64,000 nucleotides of DNA from WHSW01 sp963740055 (GCA_963740055.1 CAVUCL010000001.1:372001-436000); one strand, 5' to 3'. Positions 25,500 through 35,232 are shown, counted from the first letter of the stretch. Notes: generated by a model not told the origin, from the sequence alone. Numbers and translations: made by a program.

Positions 25500-27720
25500 C
25501 TAGGTGGCGTCGAGGCGCTCGCCGAGCGAGCGCCAGGCGCGCTCCGCGTCGGCGACCGCGACCTCGACCTCCGCCTCGGCGGCCGAGATCGCGATCCGCT
25601 CGCCGCCGGCCTCGCCGACGACGATCACGTCGACCCCGGCCGCGGCCAGGCCCTCGAGCGCGTCCCGCGGGCCGGCGAGGACGAACCCGCCTGGCCCCTC
25701 GCCGAAGAGGCCGGTCTCGCCCGAGCAGCCGCGGAGCTCGACCAGCGGATCGAGGTCGACCTCCAGGCCGACGCCGCCGGCGATCGCCATCTCGGCGAGC
25801 GCGCAGGCGAGTCCGCCGTCGCTGATGTCGTGCGCCGAGGCCAGCTGCCCGCCGCGCACCGCGTCGCGGACGAGCTCGATCGCCGCGCGGACGTCGGCGA
25901 TCGGCAGCGAGGGCAGCCCGGCCCCGAGCTCGCCGCGGAGCTTCGCCAGCTCCGAGCCGGCGAGCGAGGGCGAGAACGGTCCGCAGATCGCGATCGCGTC
26001 GCCGGCGCGCAGCGCGATCGAGCCGGCACGCTCGGGGTCGGGGAGCTCGCCGACCATGCCGACGACCGGGGTCGGGTAGATCGGCCCCGCCTCGGTCTCG
26101 TTGTAGAGCGAGACGTTGCCGCCGACGACCGGCACCTCGAGCGCCTCGCAGGCGTCGGCCAGCGCCCGGGTCGAGCGGTCGAGCTGCCAGGCGACGTGCG
26201 GCTTCTCCGGGTTGCCGAAGTTGAGGCAGTTGGTGAGCCCGAGCGGCGCGGCGCCGCTGCAGGCGAGGTTCTGAGCGCACTCGAGCACCGCCTCGACCGT
26301 GCCCGCGTACGGGTCGCAGGCGACCCGGCGGCCGTTGCCGTCGATCGCTACCGCGATCGTCGCCCCCGCCTCCGCGAGGTGGAGGACCGCCGCGTCCGCG
26401 GGCTCGGGTCGGCGCACCGTGTGCGAGCCGACGATCGAGTCGTACTGCTCGAACGCCCACGCCTTGCTGGCGACGCTAGGGCTCGCCAAGACGGCGAGCA
26501 ACAGATCGGTGGGAGCATCGAAGGGCTGTCCCTCGCCTGACCCGGGCGGAACGTCGGTATTCCCGTAGATCCACTCCGCCGGCTCGGCCGGCGTCGAGGT
26601 CGTACAGAGGGCACTCGTCGACCAGCGCCGGACCGGCATCTCGCCGACGACCTCGCCCTCGCGCAGGACGCGGAAGCTGCCGGAGTCGGTGATCTCGCCG
26701 ATCGACCGCGGCGCCGGTCTCCCAGCGCTCGCAGAGGGCGAGCACCTCGCTCGACCCTGCGCCGGCTCGACCACGGCCAGCATCCGCTCCTGCGACTCGG
26801 AGACCATGATCTCGAACGGCTCCATGTCGGCCTCACGCAGCGGCACCCGGGCGACGTCGATGTCGATCCCGGTCTCGCCAGCGGACGCCATCTCCGCCGC
26901 CGAGGAGGTGAGCCCGGCGGCGCCGAGGTCCTGAAGCGAGACGAGCAGGCCGTTGGCGAGCAGCTCGAGGCAGCACTCGAGCAGCTTCGCCTCCTCGAAC
27001 GGGTCGCCGATCTGCACAGTCGGGCGCTTCGAGTCGTCGCCGCCCTCGAGCTCGGCCGAGGCGAGCACCGAGGCGCCGCCGATCCCGTCGCGCCCGGTCG
27101 AGGCGCCCATGAGCACGACCGCGTTGCCGACCCCGGCGGCCGCGGCGCGGACCATCTCGTCGGCCCGCGCGAGCCCCACGCACATCGCGTTGACGAGGCA
27201 GTTCTGCTCGTACGGCGCCTCGAAGTAGACCTCGCCGCCGACGGTCGGGACGCCGATCGAGTTGCCGTAGTGGCCGATCCCGGCGACGACGTGGTCGAAC
27301 AGGTAGCGCGAGCGCTCCGAGTCGAGCTCGCCGAAGCGCAGCGAGTCGAGGATCGCGATCGGCCGGGCGCCGAGCGCGAACACGTCGCGCAGGATCCCCC
27401 CGACCCCGGTCGCGGCGCCCTGGAACGGCTCGACCGCGCTCGGGTGGTTGTGCGACTCGACCTTGAACGCGACCGCCCAGCCGTCGCCGATCGAGACCGC
27501 GCCCGCGTTCTCGCCCGGGGCCCATCAGCACCCGCTCGCCCTCGGTCGGCAGCCGCCGCAGCAGCTTGCGCGAGTGCTTGTAGGCGCAGTGCTCGGACCA
27601 CAGCAGGCTGAACATCGCCAGCTCGACGTCGTTGGGCTCCCGGCCGAGCTTGTCGATGATCAGCTCGTACTCGGCGTCGGTGAGCCCGAGCTCGCGGTGC
27701 TTGGCCTCGGAGACGGTCAC
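25500..27720 (-). CDS. purL: FGAM synthase large subunit (about three frameshifts)
   Basis: ATP-dependent amidation of FGAR, acting with PurQ and PurS. The gene begins MTVSEAKHRELGLTDAEYEL at 27720 with LLWSEHCAYKHSRKLLRRLP; an extra base in a G/C run near 27523 moves the frame to ENAGAVSIGDGWAVAFKVES then HNHPSAVEPFQGAATGVGGI. Around 26770 and 26697 two compensating shifts scramble a short stretch (correct reading EVLALCERWETGAAV). The remainder is intact (GNVSLYNETEAGPIYPTPVV, DISDGGLACALAEMAIAGG). Total span fits a 740-aa small-type PurL. The linker between the two catalytic halves contains IYGNTDVPPGSGEGQP, encoded by a repeat shared with hspR. purL is separated from purQ by the sulfotransferase block. 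The frameshifts are most likely sequencing errors. Confidence 0.9.
26530..26565. repeat. Interspersed repeat shared with hspR, copy in purL
   Basis: CCCTCGCCTGACCCGGGCGG followed by AACGT and, after a 2-base difference, GTATTCCCGTA matches 49796-49835 in hspR with one mismatch over the first 25 bp and small length differences later. Read on the coding strand it gives PPGSGEG in both proteins. Confidence 0.75.
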
Positions 27721-27810
27721 GGGCGCGCAGTATCGCGGGTCTGCACGTCGTCTTTCAGGCGCCTCGAACGGCCGCTACGTTCGGCGCCCGGCCGTGTTGT
27801 GATCGGGGAG

Positions 27811-29023
27811 ATGGGTATCCGACCCCAGATGCGCCGCGCTGCCGCGATCCTGACCGCGCTGGTTGCGCTCGCCGCCGCGGCGAGCGCCGGCGCCGGCGTC
27901 CTGCCCGAGGAGGACCCGCCGAAGTCCGAGCTGGCGACGACCGGCAACGACTCCGAGCTGGTCAAGAGCGTCTCGATCGCGCGCGAGCCGCAGACCAAGG
28001 AGCGGATCGTGATGTCGCTCGGGCCCGAGGAGCTGAAGCGGATCGAGGCGCGGCGAACGATGCGGGTCAGCGGCGAGGTCCAGGTCTCGACCACCTGCGT
28101 CGCGCGCGGACCGCGCTGCGTCGGGCGCCGCTACGAGTTCAACCCGACGGTCAACGCCCGGATCGTGCTCGCCCCGGCGGCGGAGCTGAGCGCCGCGTCG
28201 CTGCCGCTCTCGCGAGACCAAGCAGGTGCTGTGCAAGCAGCGGCGCCCGAACCGAAACCACCACTGCACGCTCACCTTCCCCAACACCGACCTCGCGATC
28301 GGCGACCCCGCCGCGCTCCCCTGCGCGCCGAACGCTTGCTACGTGAACATGGTCCTCGGCGCCTCACACCCGAAGGCCCGCCGCGGCACCCGGGTCGTGC
28401 TCGGCGCCGACCGTCCGGATGGCGGGGTCGTGGCCGACAAGGGCCGCCTGAACGTGATCCAGCGACGCGAGGAGGCGCCGGCGCCGACCACCCAGACGAC
28501 CAGCGAGGTGGTCAACGACTCGCTGCCGCTGACCGAGGGCAAGAAGGTCAAGCGCCGGGTGATCCACTCGATCGGAATCCCCGGAGCGGTCAAGGGCGAG
28601 GTGCTCAGCTTCGACGGCGGCTGGCTGGCGACGGTCGACCAGCTTCCCTTCAACACCTTCATCTCCACCCGGGTGATCGTCGCCGAGAGCCCGACCGCGA
28701 CCGAGTCGAGCGGGTTGGCGCGCGGGTCGTCGCAGTTCCGCGGCGACGGCACCGAGGCGAACGGCTTCAACTGCACCCAGGGCCCGAGTGGCTACTCGAG
28801 CCCGTGCACGATCGCCAAGGCGGGCGCGATCCGGATCACCCGCGACGCCGTCGACGAGGCTACGGGCGTCCCGGTGACGCTCTACGTGAACCTGGTCAGC
28901 TCGGCGAAGCCGCTGCTCGTCGACCAGAAGGTGAAGCGCGCCCAGCGGGTGCAGGTCTCGCCGACCACCGGCCTCTCGGTCAGCCGCTACGTGCCGGCGA
29001 CCCCACCGGCGACGACGCCGTAG
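27811..29023 (+). CDS. Secreted protein of unknown function (one frameshift)
   Basis: Begins MGIRPQMRRAAAILTALVAL and continues AAAASAGAGVLP, a typical Sec signal peptide (cleavage probably after about residue 29). The frame is lost near 28212, where one base is missing; the next frame continues VLCKQRRPNRNHHCTLTFPN and runs to ATPPATTP at 29023. Restored length about 404 aa. Several cysteines (VSTTCVARGPRCVG, HHCTLTF, LPCAPNACYVN, FNCTQGPSGYSSPCT) could form disulfides. No domain recognised. It is the only plus-strand gene inside the purine/sulfotransferase region and converges on the sulfotransferase at 29028 with a 4-bp gap. A start at ATG 27829 is also possible. Confidence 0.72.
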
Positions 29024-29027
29024 GCGC

Positions 29028-30038
29028 TCAGACCGGCGCCGCGGCGCGCTTCTCGCGCGCCCGCTCGGCGCCCGCTTCGCTGGCGAGCTCGTAGCCGAGC
29101 TGACCAGCATGTCGCCGGCGACCGCCTCGTACTCGGCGACCTCCTCCGGCGTCATCCGCTCGCGCCACATCCCGACCCGGTCCGAGCGCGGCGGCTCCTT
29201 CGCCAGCCGGTGGCTGTCCATCCGCGCCTCCGCCGTCTGGTTGGGGCGGTTCTTGCGCGGCAGCTCGCGGGCCTTCTCCGCCAGGCGGCCTTCGGCGCGC
29301 TCGTGATAGTCGAGCATCACCGGGTCGAAGTCGAGCTCGACGAACTCGCACACGCGGCGCAGCACGCCCTCGGTGTCGTCGACGAGCTCCTCGAAGCGAA
29401 CCTCCATGTAGTGCTCGACGTCGGGGGCCATCTTGCGCGCCTTGCGGATCCGGTTGCGCCACAGGCGCGCGGATTGCGCGTAGGTCTCCGGCCCCCAGTT
29501 CATCCGCATGTGCGAGAGCGAGACGTCGCGGCCGTCGCGGATGATGTGGACGAAGCGCGCCTCCGGCAGCACCCGCTGGATCCGGCGCATCTCGCGCACG
29601 TAGCCGGGGGTCTTGTCGCCGTAGCGGGCCTTGCCCTCGCGCTCGGCGTAGGTCAGATAGAAGTTGCGGATCACGTCCGCTGCGGTCAGCGGCTCGATCT
29701 CGCGGATCGCTCTGGCGCATCTCGTCGGCGTCGAGGTGGAAGTCGCCCCAGCGCTTGTGGTCGATGACCAGGTCGGCGGTGTCCTCGGGGCTCTGCTTCG
29801 AGCGCTCGAACGACTTGATCAGCTTCGGAACCCAGTGGGTCTCGCCGGGGATCGCGAGCTCCGGGTGCGAGTCGAGCATCAGCCGCAGCAGCGTCGTCCC
29901 CGAGCGCGTGACGCCGCAGACGAACGGCGCCGGCGGCGGTTGCGGAGTGCGGCCGCGCAGGCGCGGTCCGGCGAGCACGATCGAGGCGCGCTGGCGGTAC
30001 TTGCCGATTCGGTCGGAGAGGCTCATGAGGGCGTTCAA
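29028..30038 (-). CDS. Sulfotransferase A, Sulfotransfer_3-like (two frameshifts)
   Basis: One of four closely related PAPS-dependent sulfotransferases. PAPS loop FVCGVTRSGTTLLRLMLDSH, then ELAIPGETHWVPKLIKSF; after a shift near 29709 the second frame carries YGDKTPGYVREMRRI, RFVHIIRDGRDVSLSHMRMN (3'-phosphate site) and VRFEELVDDTEGVLRR; a second shift near 29100 returns to the first frame for LGYELASEAGAERAREK at the C terminus. The restored protein is about 336 aa. TTG at 30038 overlaps the stop of the upstream glycosyltransferase gene (TTGA); ATG at 30026 is the alternative start. It is the last gene of the sulfotransferase/glycosyltransferase block. Acceptor unknown. Confidence 0.82.
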   Translation of the reverse strand: MNALMSLSDRIGKYRQRASIVLAGPRLRGRTPQPPPAPFVCGVTRSGTTLLRLMLDSHPELAIPGETHWVPKLIKSFERSKQSPEDTADLVIDHKRWGDFHLDADEMRQSDPRDRAADRSGRDPQLLSDLRRARGQGPLRRQDPRLRARDAPDPAGAAGGALRPHHPRRPRRLALAHADELGAGDLRAIRAPVAQPDPQGAQDGPRRRALHGGSLRGARRRHRGRAAPRVRVRRARLRPGDARLSRARRRPPGGEGPRAAAQEPPQPDGGGADGQPPAGEGAAALGPGRDVARADDAGGGRRVRGGRRRHAGQLGYELASEAGAERAREKRAAAPV

Positions 30039-31136
30039 GCTACCCGTTCGAGCAGTTCGCCGAACCCCCGCACCGTGTCCTCCCAGCGGCGCTCGCGGTC
30101 GCGCACCCGCAGCGCTCCCGCGGCGAGCTCGGCGCGGGTCGAGTCGTCGGCGAGCCGCTCGATCGCCACGCGCAGGTCGCCGACGTCGGGGTCGAGCGCC
30201 GGGATCCCGGACTTCGCGGTGCCCTTGGGCCGCGAGTCGACGAGCAGCCCGTTGACCCCGTCGTGGATCGCCTCGTTCATCGGCGGCGCGTCGTTGGTGA
30301 TCGCCGGCATCCCGAATGCGATCGCCTCATAGAGCGGCAGACCGAGGCCCTCCCAGCGAGCCGGGGCGAGGCAGACGTCGCAGGCGGCGAGCTCGCGCAG
30401 GTGCTCGGCGGTCGGCAGATCGGCGAGCCGCAGCTCGATCCGCGGATCGCGCCCGGCGGCCTCGGCGACGGGGCGGACCTGCTTGCGCTCGACCTGCGCC
30501 GTGACCAGCAGGCGCAGGCGCTCGTCCTCGGTCGCCTCGAACGCCTCGAGCACCGGCTCGATCGGCTTCCGGTGCCCGAGGAAGCCGCCGGGAAAGACGA
30601 AGGTCACGGGTCGGTCTGTGGTCTGCGGTCTGTGGTCTGCGGCCTCAGCGACCGCTAGAAGCTCGGGGTGACACCCCCACTGCACGTACGGGCTCTCGAT
30701 CCCCATCTCCGCGTAGCGGCTCTGCTCGGCGCGGGTGAAGGAGAAGACGACGTCGAACGCCGCCCGGGCGCCGTCGACGTGCTCGGCCGCGAAGTGCTCC
30801 CAGACGAAGCGCCCGACCGTCCGCACGCCGCGCTCGCGCAGCCGCTCGAGCTCCGCGAACTGGTAGTTCTGATCGCAGAAGACGGCCTCGATCCCGTTCT
30901 CGGCGACCCAGCGCTCGTACTCGTCCGCGGGGATGTCGTAGGCCGAGCCCTCGGTCACCCCGGGCTGGTCCCAGACGTCGTCGCGGTCGAGCGCTCCCGG
31001 CCGCGGCCCGCGCTCCTTCTTCGGCCGCGCGAGGACGAACGTCTCGATGCCCGAGCGCGTCAAGCGCCGAGCGAGTCTGCCGCCCGACGACCGGCTGCCC
31101 GCGGTTGAACCATTTGGTGACTACACCCAGGCGCAT
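30035..31136 (-). CDS. Glycosyltransferase 1, GT-B fold, GT4-like (one frameshift)
   Basis: Retaining GT-B glycosyltransferase. It starts MRLGVVTKWFNRGQPVVGRQ at ATG 31136; an extra base near 31046 (GGGCATCGAG instead of GGGCACGAG in paralogues) shifts the frame, and the rest continues ETFVLARPKKERGPRPG. The C-terminal nucleotide-sugar domain has FVFPGGFLGHRKPIEPVLEA, CDVCLAPARWEGLGLPLYEA and IAFGMPAITNDAPPMNEAIH, a normal E-x7-E motif. The hinge contains a 2x14-bp tandem repeat (30613-30640). About 367 aa when restored. The stop overlaps sulfotransferase A. It is nearly colinear with glycosyltransferases 2 and 3 in this window. Confidence 0.85.
30613..30640. repeat. Perfect 2x14-bp tandem repeat in glycosyltransferase 1 hinge
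   Basis: GGTCTGTGGTCTGC occurs twice without interruption. On the coding strand it gives HRPQTTDRP between the acceptor and donor domains. Glycosyltransferases 2 and 3 carry different repeated DNA at the same position. Confidence 0.85.
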
Positions 31137-31139
31137 CAA

Positions 31140-31203
31140 GGAGATTTGAGATCTGGACCCTCGCCCGGTGAGACCGGACGCGAAGCAGAGGATCTCACCG
31201 GAG
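31140..31203. repeat. 64-bp interspersed hairpin repeat, copy 1 (end of glycosyltransferase 2)
   Basis: Matches 32281-32344 at 62 of 64 positions. It contains a perfect 9-bp inverted repeat, CCGGTGAGA / TCTCACCGG, around a 19-bp loop holding CCGGACGCGAAGC, the core of the intragenic repeat in pdhA and grpE. It starts three bases from the ATG of glycosyltransferase 1 and supplies the TGA used by glycosyltransferase 2. Confidence 0.9.
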
Positions 31204-32277
31204 TAGTCCGTTAGGCCCTCGACCGTGCGCTGCCAGCTGCGCTCGCCCTCGCGCAGGCGCAGCGCCCCCTCGGCGAGCCGGGCCGCGCTCGCCGTCGTCG
31301 CCGAGCCGCTCGATCGCCGCGGTGAGCTGGGCGAAGTCGGGGTCGAAGGCGGGGATCCCCGAGCCCGCCTCGCCCCAGGGGACGGAGTCGACGCAGATCC
31401 CGTTGACGTCGTCGAGGACGACCTCGTTCATCGGCGGCGAGTCGTTGGTGATCGAGGGCATGCCGAAGGCGACCGCCTCGTAGAGCGGCAGCCCGAGGCC
31501 CTCCCAACGCGATGGCGAGAGGCAGACGTCGCAGCTCGCGAACTGGCGCAGGTGCTCGTCGGTGGGCCGGTCCTCGAGCTCGATCACCACCCGGGGGTCG
31601 CCGTCGGCGGCGCGCTCGAGCTTGCCCGCCTTGCGATCGACCTGGCCGCGGATCAGCAGCCGCAGGCGCGGGTCCTCGGTGCGCACGAACGCCTCGACGA
31701 TCTCGGGGAAGGGCTTTCGCTTGCCCATGAAGCTGCCCGGGACGACGAAGCGGACGAGCTCGTCGCTCCCCCTGCTCGTCGCTGCCTCGTCGGCCAGCTC
31801 CACCAGCTCGGGATGACACCCCCAGACCAGCAGCGGGCTCTCGATCCCGAAGCCGCGGTAGCGCTCCTGCTCGGCGCGCGTGAACGAGTAGATCACGTCG
31901 TAGGCGCGCTTCGCGGGCTCGGCGTTCTCGGGCGCGAAGCTCTCCCAGACGAAGCGCCCGATCGTCCGCACGCCGCTGCGGCGCAGCGCCTCGATCTCGG
32001 CGAACTGATCGTTCTGGTCGGTGAGCACGACCTCGAGCCCGTGCTCGCCGGCCCAGGCGAGGTACTCGGCCTCCGGGATGTCCGCCTCGCCGCTGTGGGT
32101 GACGCCCGGCTGGTCCCAGATCGGGTCGGCGACGCGCTCCTGCTGCGCGCGCGGTCCCTTGCCCTGCTTGGCGAGGACGAAAGTCTCGTGCCCGAGCTGG
32201 TCGAGCGCCGAGCGGATCTGCCGCGAGACCACCGCCTGGCCCGAGGCGAACCACTTCGTGACGATGCCTATCCGCAT
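31195..32277 (-). CDS. Glycosyltransferase 2, GT-B fold, GT4-like (C-terminal frameshift)
   Basis: MRIGIVTKWFASGQAVVSRQ from ATG 32277, then IWDQPGVTHSGEADIPEAEY, FVVPGSFMGKRKPFPEIVEA, and CDVCLSPSRWEGLGLPLYEA with VAFGMPSITNDSPPMNEVVL. Near 31283 the reading frame departs from the paralogues: as written the protein ends ...GPNGLLR at a TGA inside the 64-bp repeat, whereas the alternative frame gives the expected ERARLAEGALRLREGERSWQ and then runs through the repeat without a stop into glycosyltransferase 1. So either the C terminus is altered or the two enzymes are fused. About 360 aa. It is bounded on both sides by near-identical repeat copies. Confidence 0.85.
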   Translation of the reverse strand: MRIGIVTKWFASGQAVVSRQIRSALDQLGHETFVLAKQGKGPRAQQERVADPIWDQPGVTHSGEADIPEAEYLAWAGEHGLEVVLTDQNDQFAEIEALRRSGVRTIGRFVWESFAPENAEPAKRAYDVIYSFTRAEQERYRGFGIESPLLVWGCHPELVELADEAATSRGSDELVRFVVPGSFMGKRKPFPEIVEAFVRTEDPRLRLLIRGQVDRKAGKLERAADGDPRVVIELEDRPTDEHLRQFASCDVCLSPSRWEGLGLPLYEAVAFGMPSITNDSPPMNEVVLDDVNGICVDSVPWGEAGSGIPAFDPDFAQLTAAIERLGDDGERGPARRGGAAPARGRAQLAAHGRGPNGLLR

Positions 32278-32280
32278 TAC

Positions 32281-32344
32281 GGAGATTTGAGATCCGGACC
32301 CTCGCCCGGTGAGACCGGACGCGAAGCGGAGGATCTCACCGGAG
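32281..32344. repeat. 64-bp interspersed hairpin repeat, copy 2 (end of sulfotransferase B)
   Basis: Second copy of the element at 31140-31203, with the same 9-bp arms and loop. On the minus strand it provides the stop codon of sulfotransferase B (CTCCGGTGA) and ends three bases before the ATG of glycosyltransferase 2. The direct repeat GAGAT-TT-GAGAT lies at its left end. Confidence 0.9.
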
Positions 32345-33290
32345 TTCCTGCTCGATGTTGGCGGTCGCCTTCTCCGCCGCGTCGGGCCCGGTCGGGTAGT
32401 CGAGCTGCTCCAGCAGGCCGCCGGCAATGCCCTCGAACTCGGCCCGCTGCTCGGCGCTCATCTGCGTGCGCCAGCGGGCGACGCGGTCGGCGCTCGGAGG
32501 CTTGGTCGTCATCGCGTGGGTCGCCATCCGGCGCTCGACGCTGAGCTCCTTCGCCCGTCCGTCGCCGGGCAGCGCCCGCGCCATCTCCTGCAACCGCTCA
32601 CCGGAGCGCTCGTGGTAGTCGAGCATCGCGTCGTCCCAGGGCAGCTCGGCGAACTCGGCCACCCGCCGCAGCACCGGCTCGGTGTCGAGGATCAGGTCCT
32701 CGTAGCGGATCTCGACGTAGTGGCGCAGCTTCGGCGAGTCCTCGCGCGCCTTGGTGATCTTCTTCTGCCAGCGCTTGGCGATGTCGCCGGCGGTCAGGTC
32801 GCGCACCGTGCGGTCGAGGACCGAAAGCGCGACGTCGCGCCCGTCGCGGATCACGTGCACGAAGCGCGCCTCCGGCAGCGCGCGCTGGATCAGCTTCATC
32901 TTCTGCACGTAGGTCGGCGTCTTCTCGCCCCAGCGAGGCTTGCCCTGCTGCTCCATGTAGGCCTCGTAGAAGGTGCGCACCACCGGCCCGGGCCTGATCC
33001 GGTCGAGGGCCCGCAGGCGGGTCAGCATCTCCTCGTCGGTGAACCCGAAGTCGCCCCATTCGCGGGCCGACTTCATCGCCGCGAGCGCCGACTCGGGGCG
33101 TGGCGCCGTCCTCGCGCGCGGCCTTGATCAGGTCGGGGACGAAGTGGGTCTCGGGCGGGATCGTGAGCTGCGGGTGCGCGTCGAGCATCATCCGCAGCAG
33201 CGTCGTGCCGGAGCGGTTCATGCCGACGACGAAGATCGCCGGGTCGCGGTGTTCGTCCGAGCGGCCTCTGAGCCTCGACAGCAGCCCCAT
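32336..33290 (-). CDS. Sulfotransferase B, Sulfotransfer_3-like (one frameshift)
   Basis: Starts MGLLSRLRGRSDEHRDPAIF at ATG 33290 with PAPS loop VVGMNRSGTTLLRMMLDAHP and THFVPDLIKAAREDG. An extra C in a CCCC run near 33104 breaks the frame; the rest reads ESALAAMKSAREWGDFGF, GEKTPTYVQKMKLIQRALPE, RFVHVIRDGRDVALSVLDRT and VEIRYEDLILDTEPVLRRVA. About 318 aa restored. It ends at a TGA formed by the 64-bp repeat (last residues IEQELR). It is 3 bp downstream of sulfotransferase C. The family sulfates carbohydrates, lipids or small molecules; the acceptor is not predictable. Confidence 0.84.
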
Positions 33291-33293
33291 CGC

Positions 33294-34316
33294 TCAGCTG
33301 CCCCCACGCTCGGTACGGTCCTTGGACTGCGCCCACTCCTCGGGCGGGATCCAGGTGTCCTTCGGCGTCGCGGTCTCGTAGCCGAGCTCGTCGAGCAGGT
33401 AGCCGGCGGCCTGTTCGAACTCGGCGTTCTCGGACTCGCTCATCTCGCGCTTCCAGACCGCGACCCGCTCGCTGTCGGGGGGTTTGGTCGTCATCGCGTG
33501 CGCGGCGACGCGCTCGCCCGCTTCGCGCTCGGGCCGGCCCTTCTTCGCCGGCAGCGCACCGGCCATCTCCTGCAGGCGCTCGGAGGCGCGTTCGTGATAG
33601 CTCAGCATCACCGGGTCGAAGTCGAGGTCGGCGAGCTCGCAGACCCGTCGCAGGACGGTCTCGGTCTCGGTGACCAGGTCCTCGTAGCGGACCTCGATGT
33701 AGTCGCTGTCGCTGATCTCGGCGCCGTCCTCGCGCGACTTCAGGATCCGCTTGCGCCAGCGTCGCGCCATCTCGCGCGGCGGCATCGGCTCCTTGCCACG
33801 CTTGATCATGCGCGTGTTCTGCGACAGCCCGGCGTCGCGCCCGTCGCGGATCACGTGGATGAAGCGCGCCTCGGGGAGCGTCTTCTGGACCTTCTTCATC
33901 TTCCGCACGTAGTCGGGGGTCTTGTCGCCCCAGCGCGGCTTGCCGTGCTTGGCGGCGTAGAGCTCGTAGAACGCGCGCAGGGCGTCGGTGGTGTTGAACG
34001 GCTCGATCGCCTCGAAGCTCGCGATCAGCTCGTCGGCGTCGAGCCCGAAGTCGTTCCAGCGCCGCCGCTCGTCGTCGACGATCGTCCGTGCCGCGACCCG
34101 CGGACTGAAGCGCAGCTTGCCCGAGGCCTGGATGAACGGGAGGACGAAGTGGGTCTCGGGCGGGATCGCGAGCTGCGGGTGGGCGTCGAGCATCATTCGC
34201 AGCAGGGTCGTGCCCGAGCGCCCGACGCCGACCACGAACGGTGCGTGGGCGGCCGGCTCCGAGCGCCCGCGCAGGCGCCGGTTTCGCAGCATTCGGATCG
34301 AGTAGTCGAAGGCCAT
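33294..34316 (-). CDS. Sulfotransferase C, Sulfotransfer_3-like
   Basis: Intact 340-aa member of the group. PAPS loop FVVGVGRSGTTLLRMMLDAH (about residues 27-46), QLAIPPETHFVLPFI, GDKTPDYVRKMKKVQKTLPE, the 3'-phosphate site RFIHVIRDGRDAGLSQNTRM, and VRYEDLVTETETVLRRVCEL. An insert MIKRGKEPMPPREM follows the 3'-phosphate site. It ends with a unique Trp/Glu-rich tail (TWIPPEEWAQSKDRTERGGS). ATG at 34316 was chosen; a much longer reading upstream lies in the wrong frame of sulfotransferase D. Confidence 0.88.
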   Translation of the reverse strand: MAFDYSIRMLRNRRLRGRSEPAAHAPFVVGVGRSGTTLLRMMLDAHPQLAIPPETHFVLPFIQASGKLRFSPRVAARTIVDDERRRWNDFGLDADELIASFEAIEPFNTTDALRAFYELYAAKHGKPRWGDKTPDYVRKMKKVQKTLPEARFIHVIRDGRDAGLSQNTRMIKRGKEPMPPREMARRWRKRILKSREDGAEISDSDYIEVRYEDLVTETETVLRRVCELADLDFDPVMLSYHERASERLQEMAGALPAKKGRPEREAGERVAAHAMTTKPPDSERVAVWKREMSESENAEFEQAAGYLLDELGYETATPKDTWIPPEEWAQSKDRTERGGS

Positions 34317-34326
34317 CGGGGGGCCG

Positions 34327-35232
34327 TCAGGATGGCACGTCATAGCCGAGCTCGCGAAGCAGCTCGCCCGCGACGGCCTCGAACTCGGCCCGCTCTCCCG
34401 GGCCCATGCGCTCGCGCCAAGCGCCGACCCGCGCGTCGTTCGGCGGCGCCGCGGCGAGCGCGTGCGAGGCCCGCCGCTCCTCGCCGCTGCGGTCCGGACG
34501 TTCGCCCTCGGGCGGCAGGTCGCCGAGCTGCGCGATCCGGCTCGCCGCGTCGCCCTCGTGGTGGGCGAGCATCGCCGGGTCGAACTCGAGCTCGACCAGC
34601 TCGCAGACGCGGCGCAGCGCCCGCTCGGGGTCGGCGACCAGGTCCTCGAAGCGCAGCTCGAGGTACCGGCGCCGCAGCTTTCGCGCCTGCTCGCGGGCGC
34701 TCTCGATCCGCCGCCGCCAGAGCCGCGCGGTCTCACCGATCGGCTTCGCGGTCCCCATCCCGCGCGCGCGTCGCGAGAGCGCGACGTCGCGGCCGTCGCG
34801 GATCAGGTGCACGAAGCGCGCCTCGGGCAGCTCGGCGCCGATCGCGCGCATCGACTTCACGTATCCGGGCGTCTTGTCGCCCCAGCGCGGCTTCGAAGCG
34901 GTCGCCGCGCAGAGCTCGTAGAAGGCGCGCAGGACCGCCGCCGCGCCCGGGCGCTCGAGCGCGGCGACGCGGCCGCGGAGCTCGTCGGGGTCGAGGCCGA
35001 AGTCGCGCCAGCCGCGCGCCGCGACGATCCGCTCGGCGAGCGCGTCGGCGCCGGCGCCGGCGGCCGCGAGCTCGATCAGCTCGGGAACGAAGTGGGTCTC
35101 GGCCGGGATCGTGAGCTTCGGGTGGGCGTCGAGCATCAGCCGCAGCAGGGTCGTGCCGGAGCGCCCGACGCCGACGACGAAGGGCGCCGGCGGTCCTGCG
35201 GCTCGCCCGCGCCCGCGACCGAGCCGGCTCAC
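34327..35232 (-). CDS. Sulfotransferase D, Sulfotransfer_3-like
   Basis: Intact 301-aa member. PAPS loop FVVGVGRSGTTLLRLMLDAH with GRSGTT at 23-28, KLTIPAETHFVPELIEL, GDKTPGYVKSMRAIGAELPE, RFVHLIRDGRDVALSRRARG and LRFEDLVADPERALRRVCEL. GTG at 35232 overlaps the purQ stop (GTGA), so translation of the sulfotransferase block is coupled to purine synthesis at this end. Lacks the C-terminal tails of the paralogues. Confidence 0.88.
   Translation of the reverse strand: MSRLGRGRGRAAGPPAPFVVGVGRSGTTLLRLMLDAHPKLTIPAETHFVPELIELAAAGAGADALAERIVAARGWRDFGLDPDELRGRVAALERPGAAAVLRAFYELCAATASKPRWGDKTPGYVKSMRAIGAELPEARFVHLIRDGRDVALSRRARGMGTAKPIGETARLWRRRIESAREQARKLRRRYLELRFEDLVADPERALRRVCELVELEFDPAMLAHHEGDAASRIAQLGDLPPEGERPDRSGEERRASHALAAAPPNDARVGAWRERMGPGERAEFEAVAGELLRELGYDVPS

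Noticed and set aside
31140..32344. CRISPR-like array or insertion sequence ends at the 64-bp repeats
   Set aside because: Only two copies, separated by a whole gene, with no transposase, no regular spacers and no long terminal repeats.
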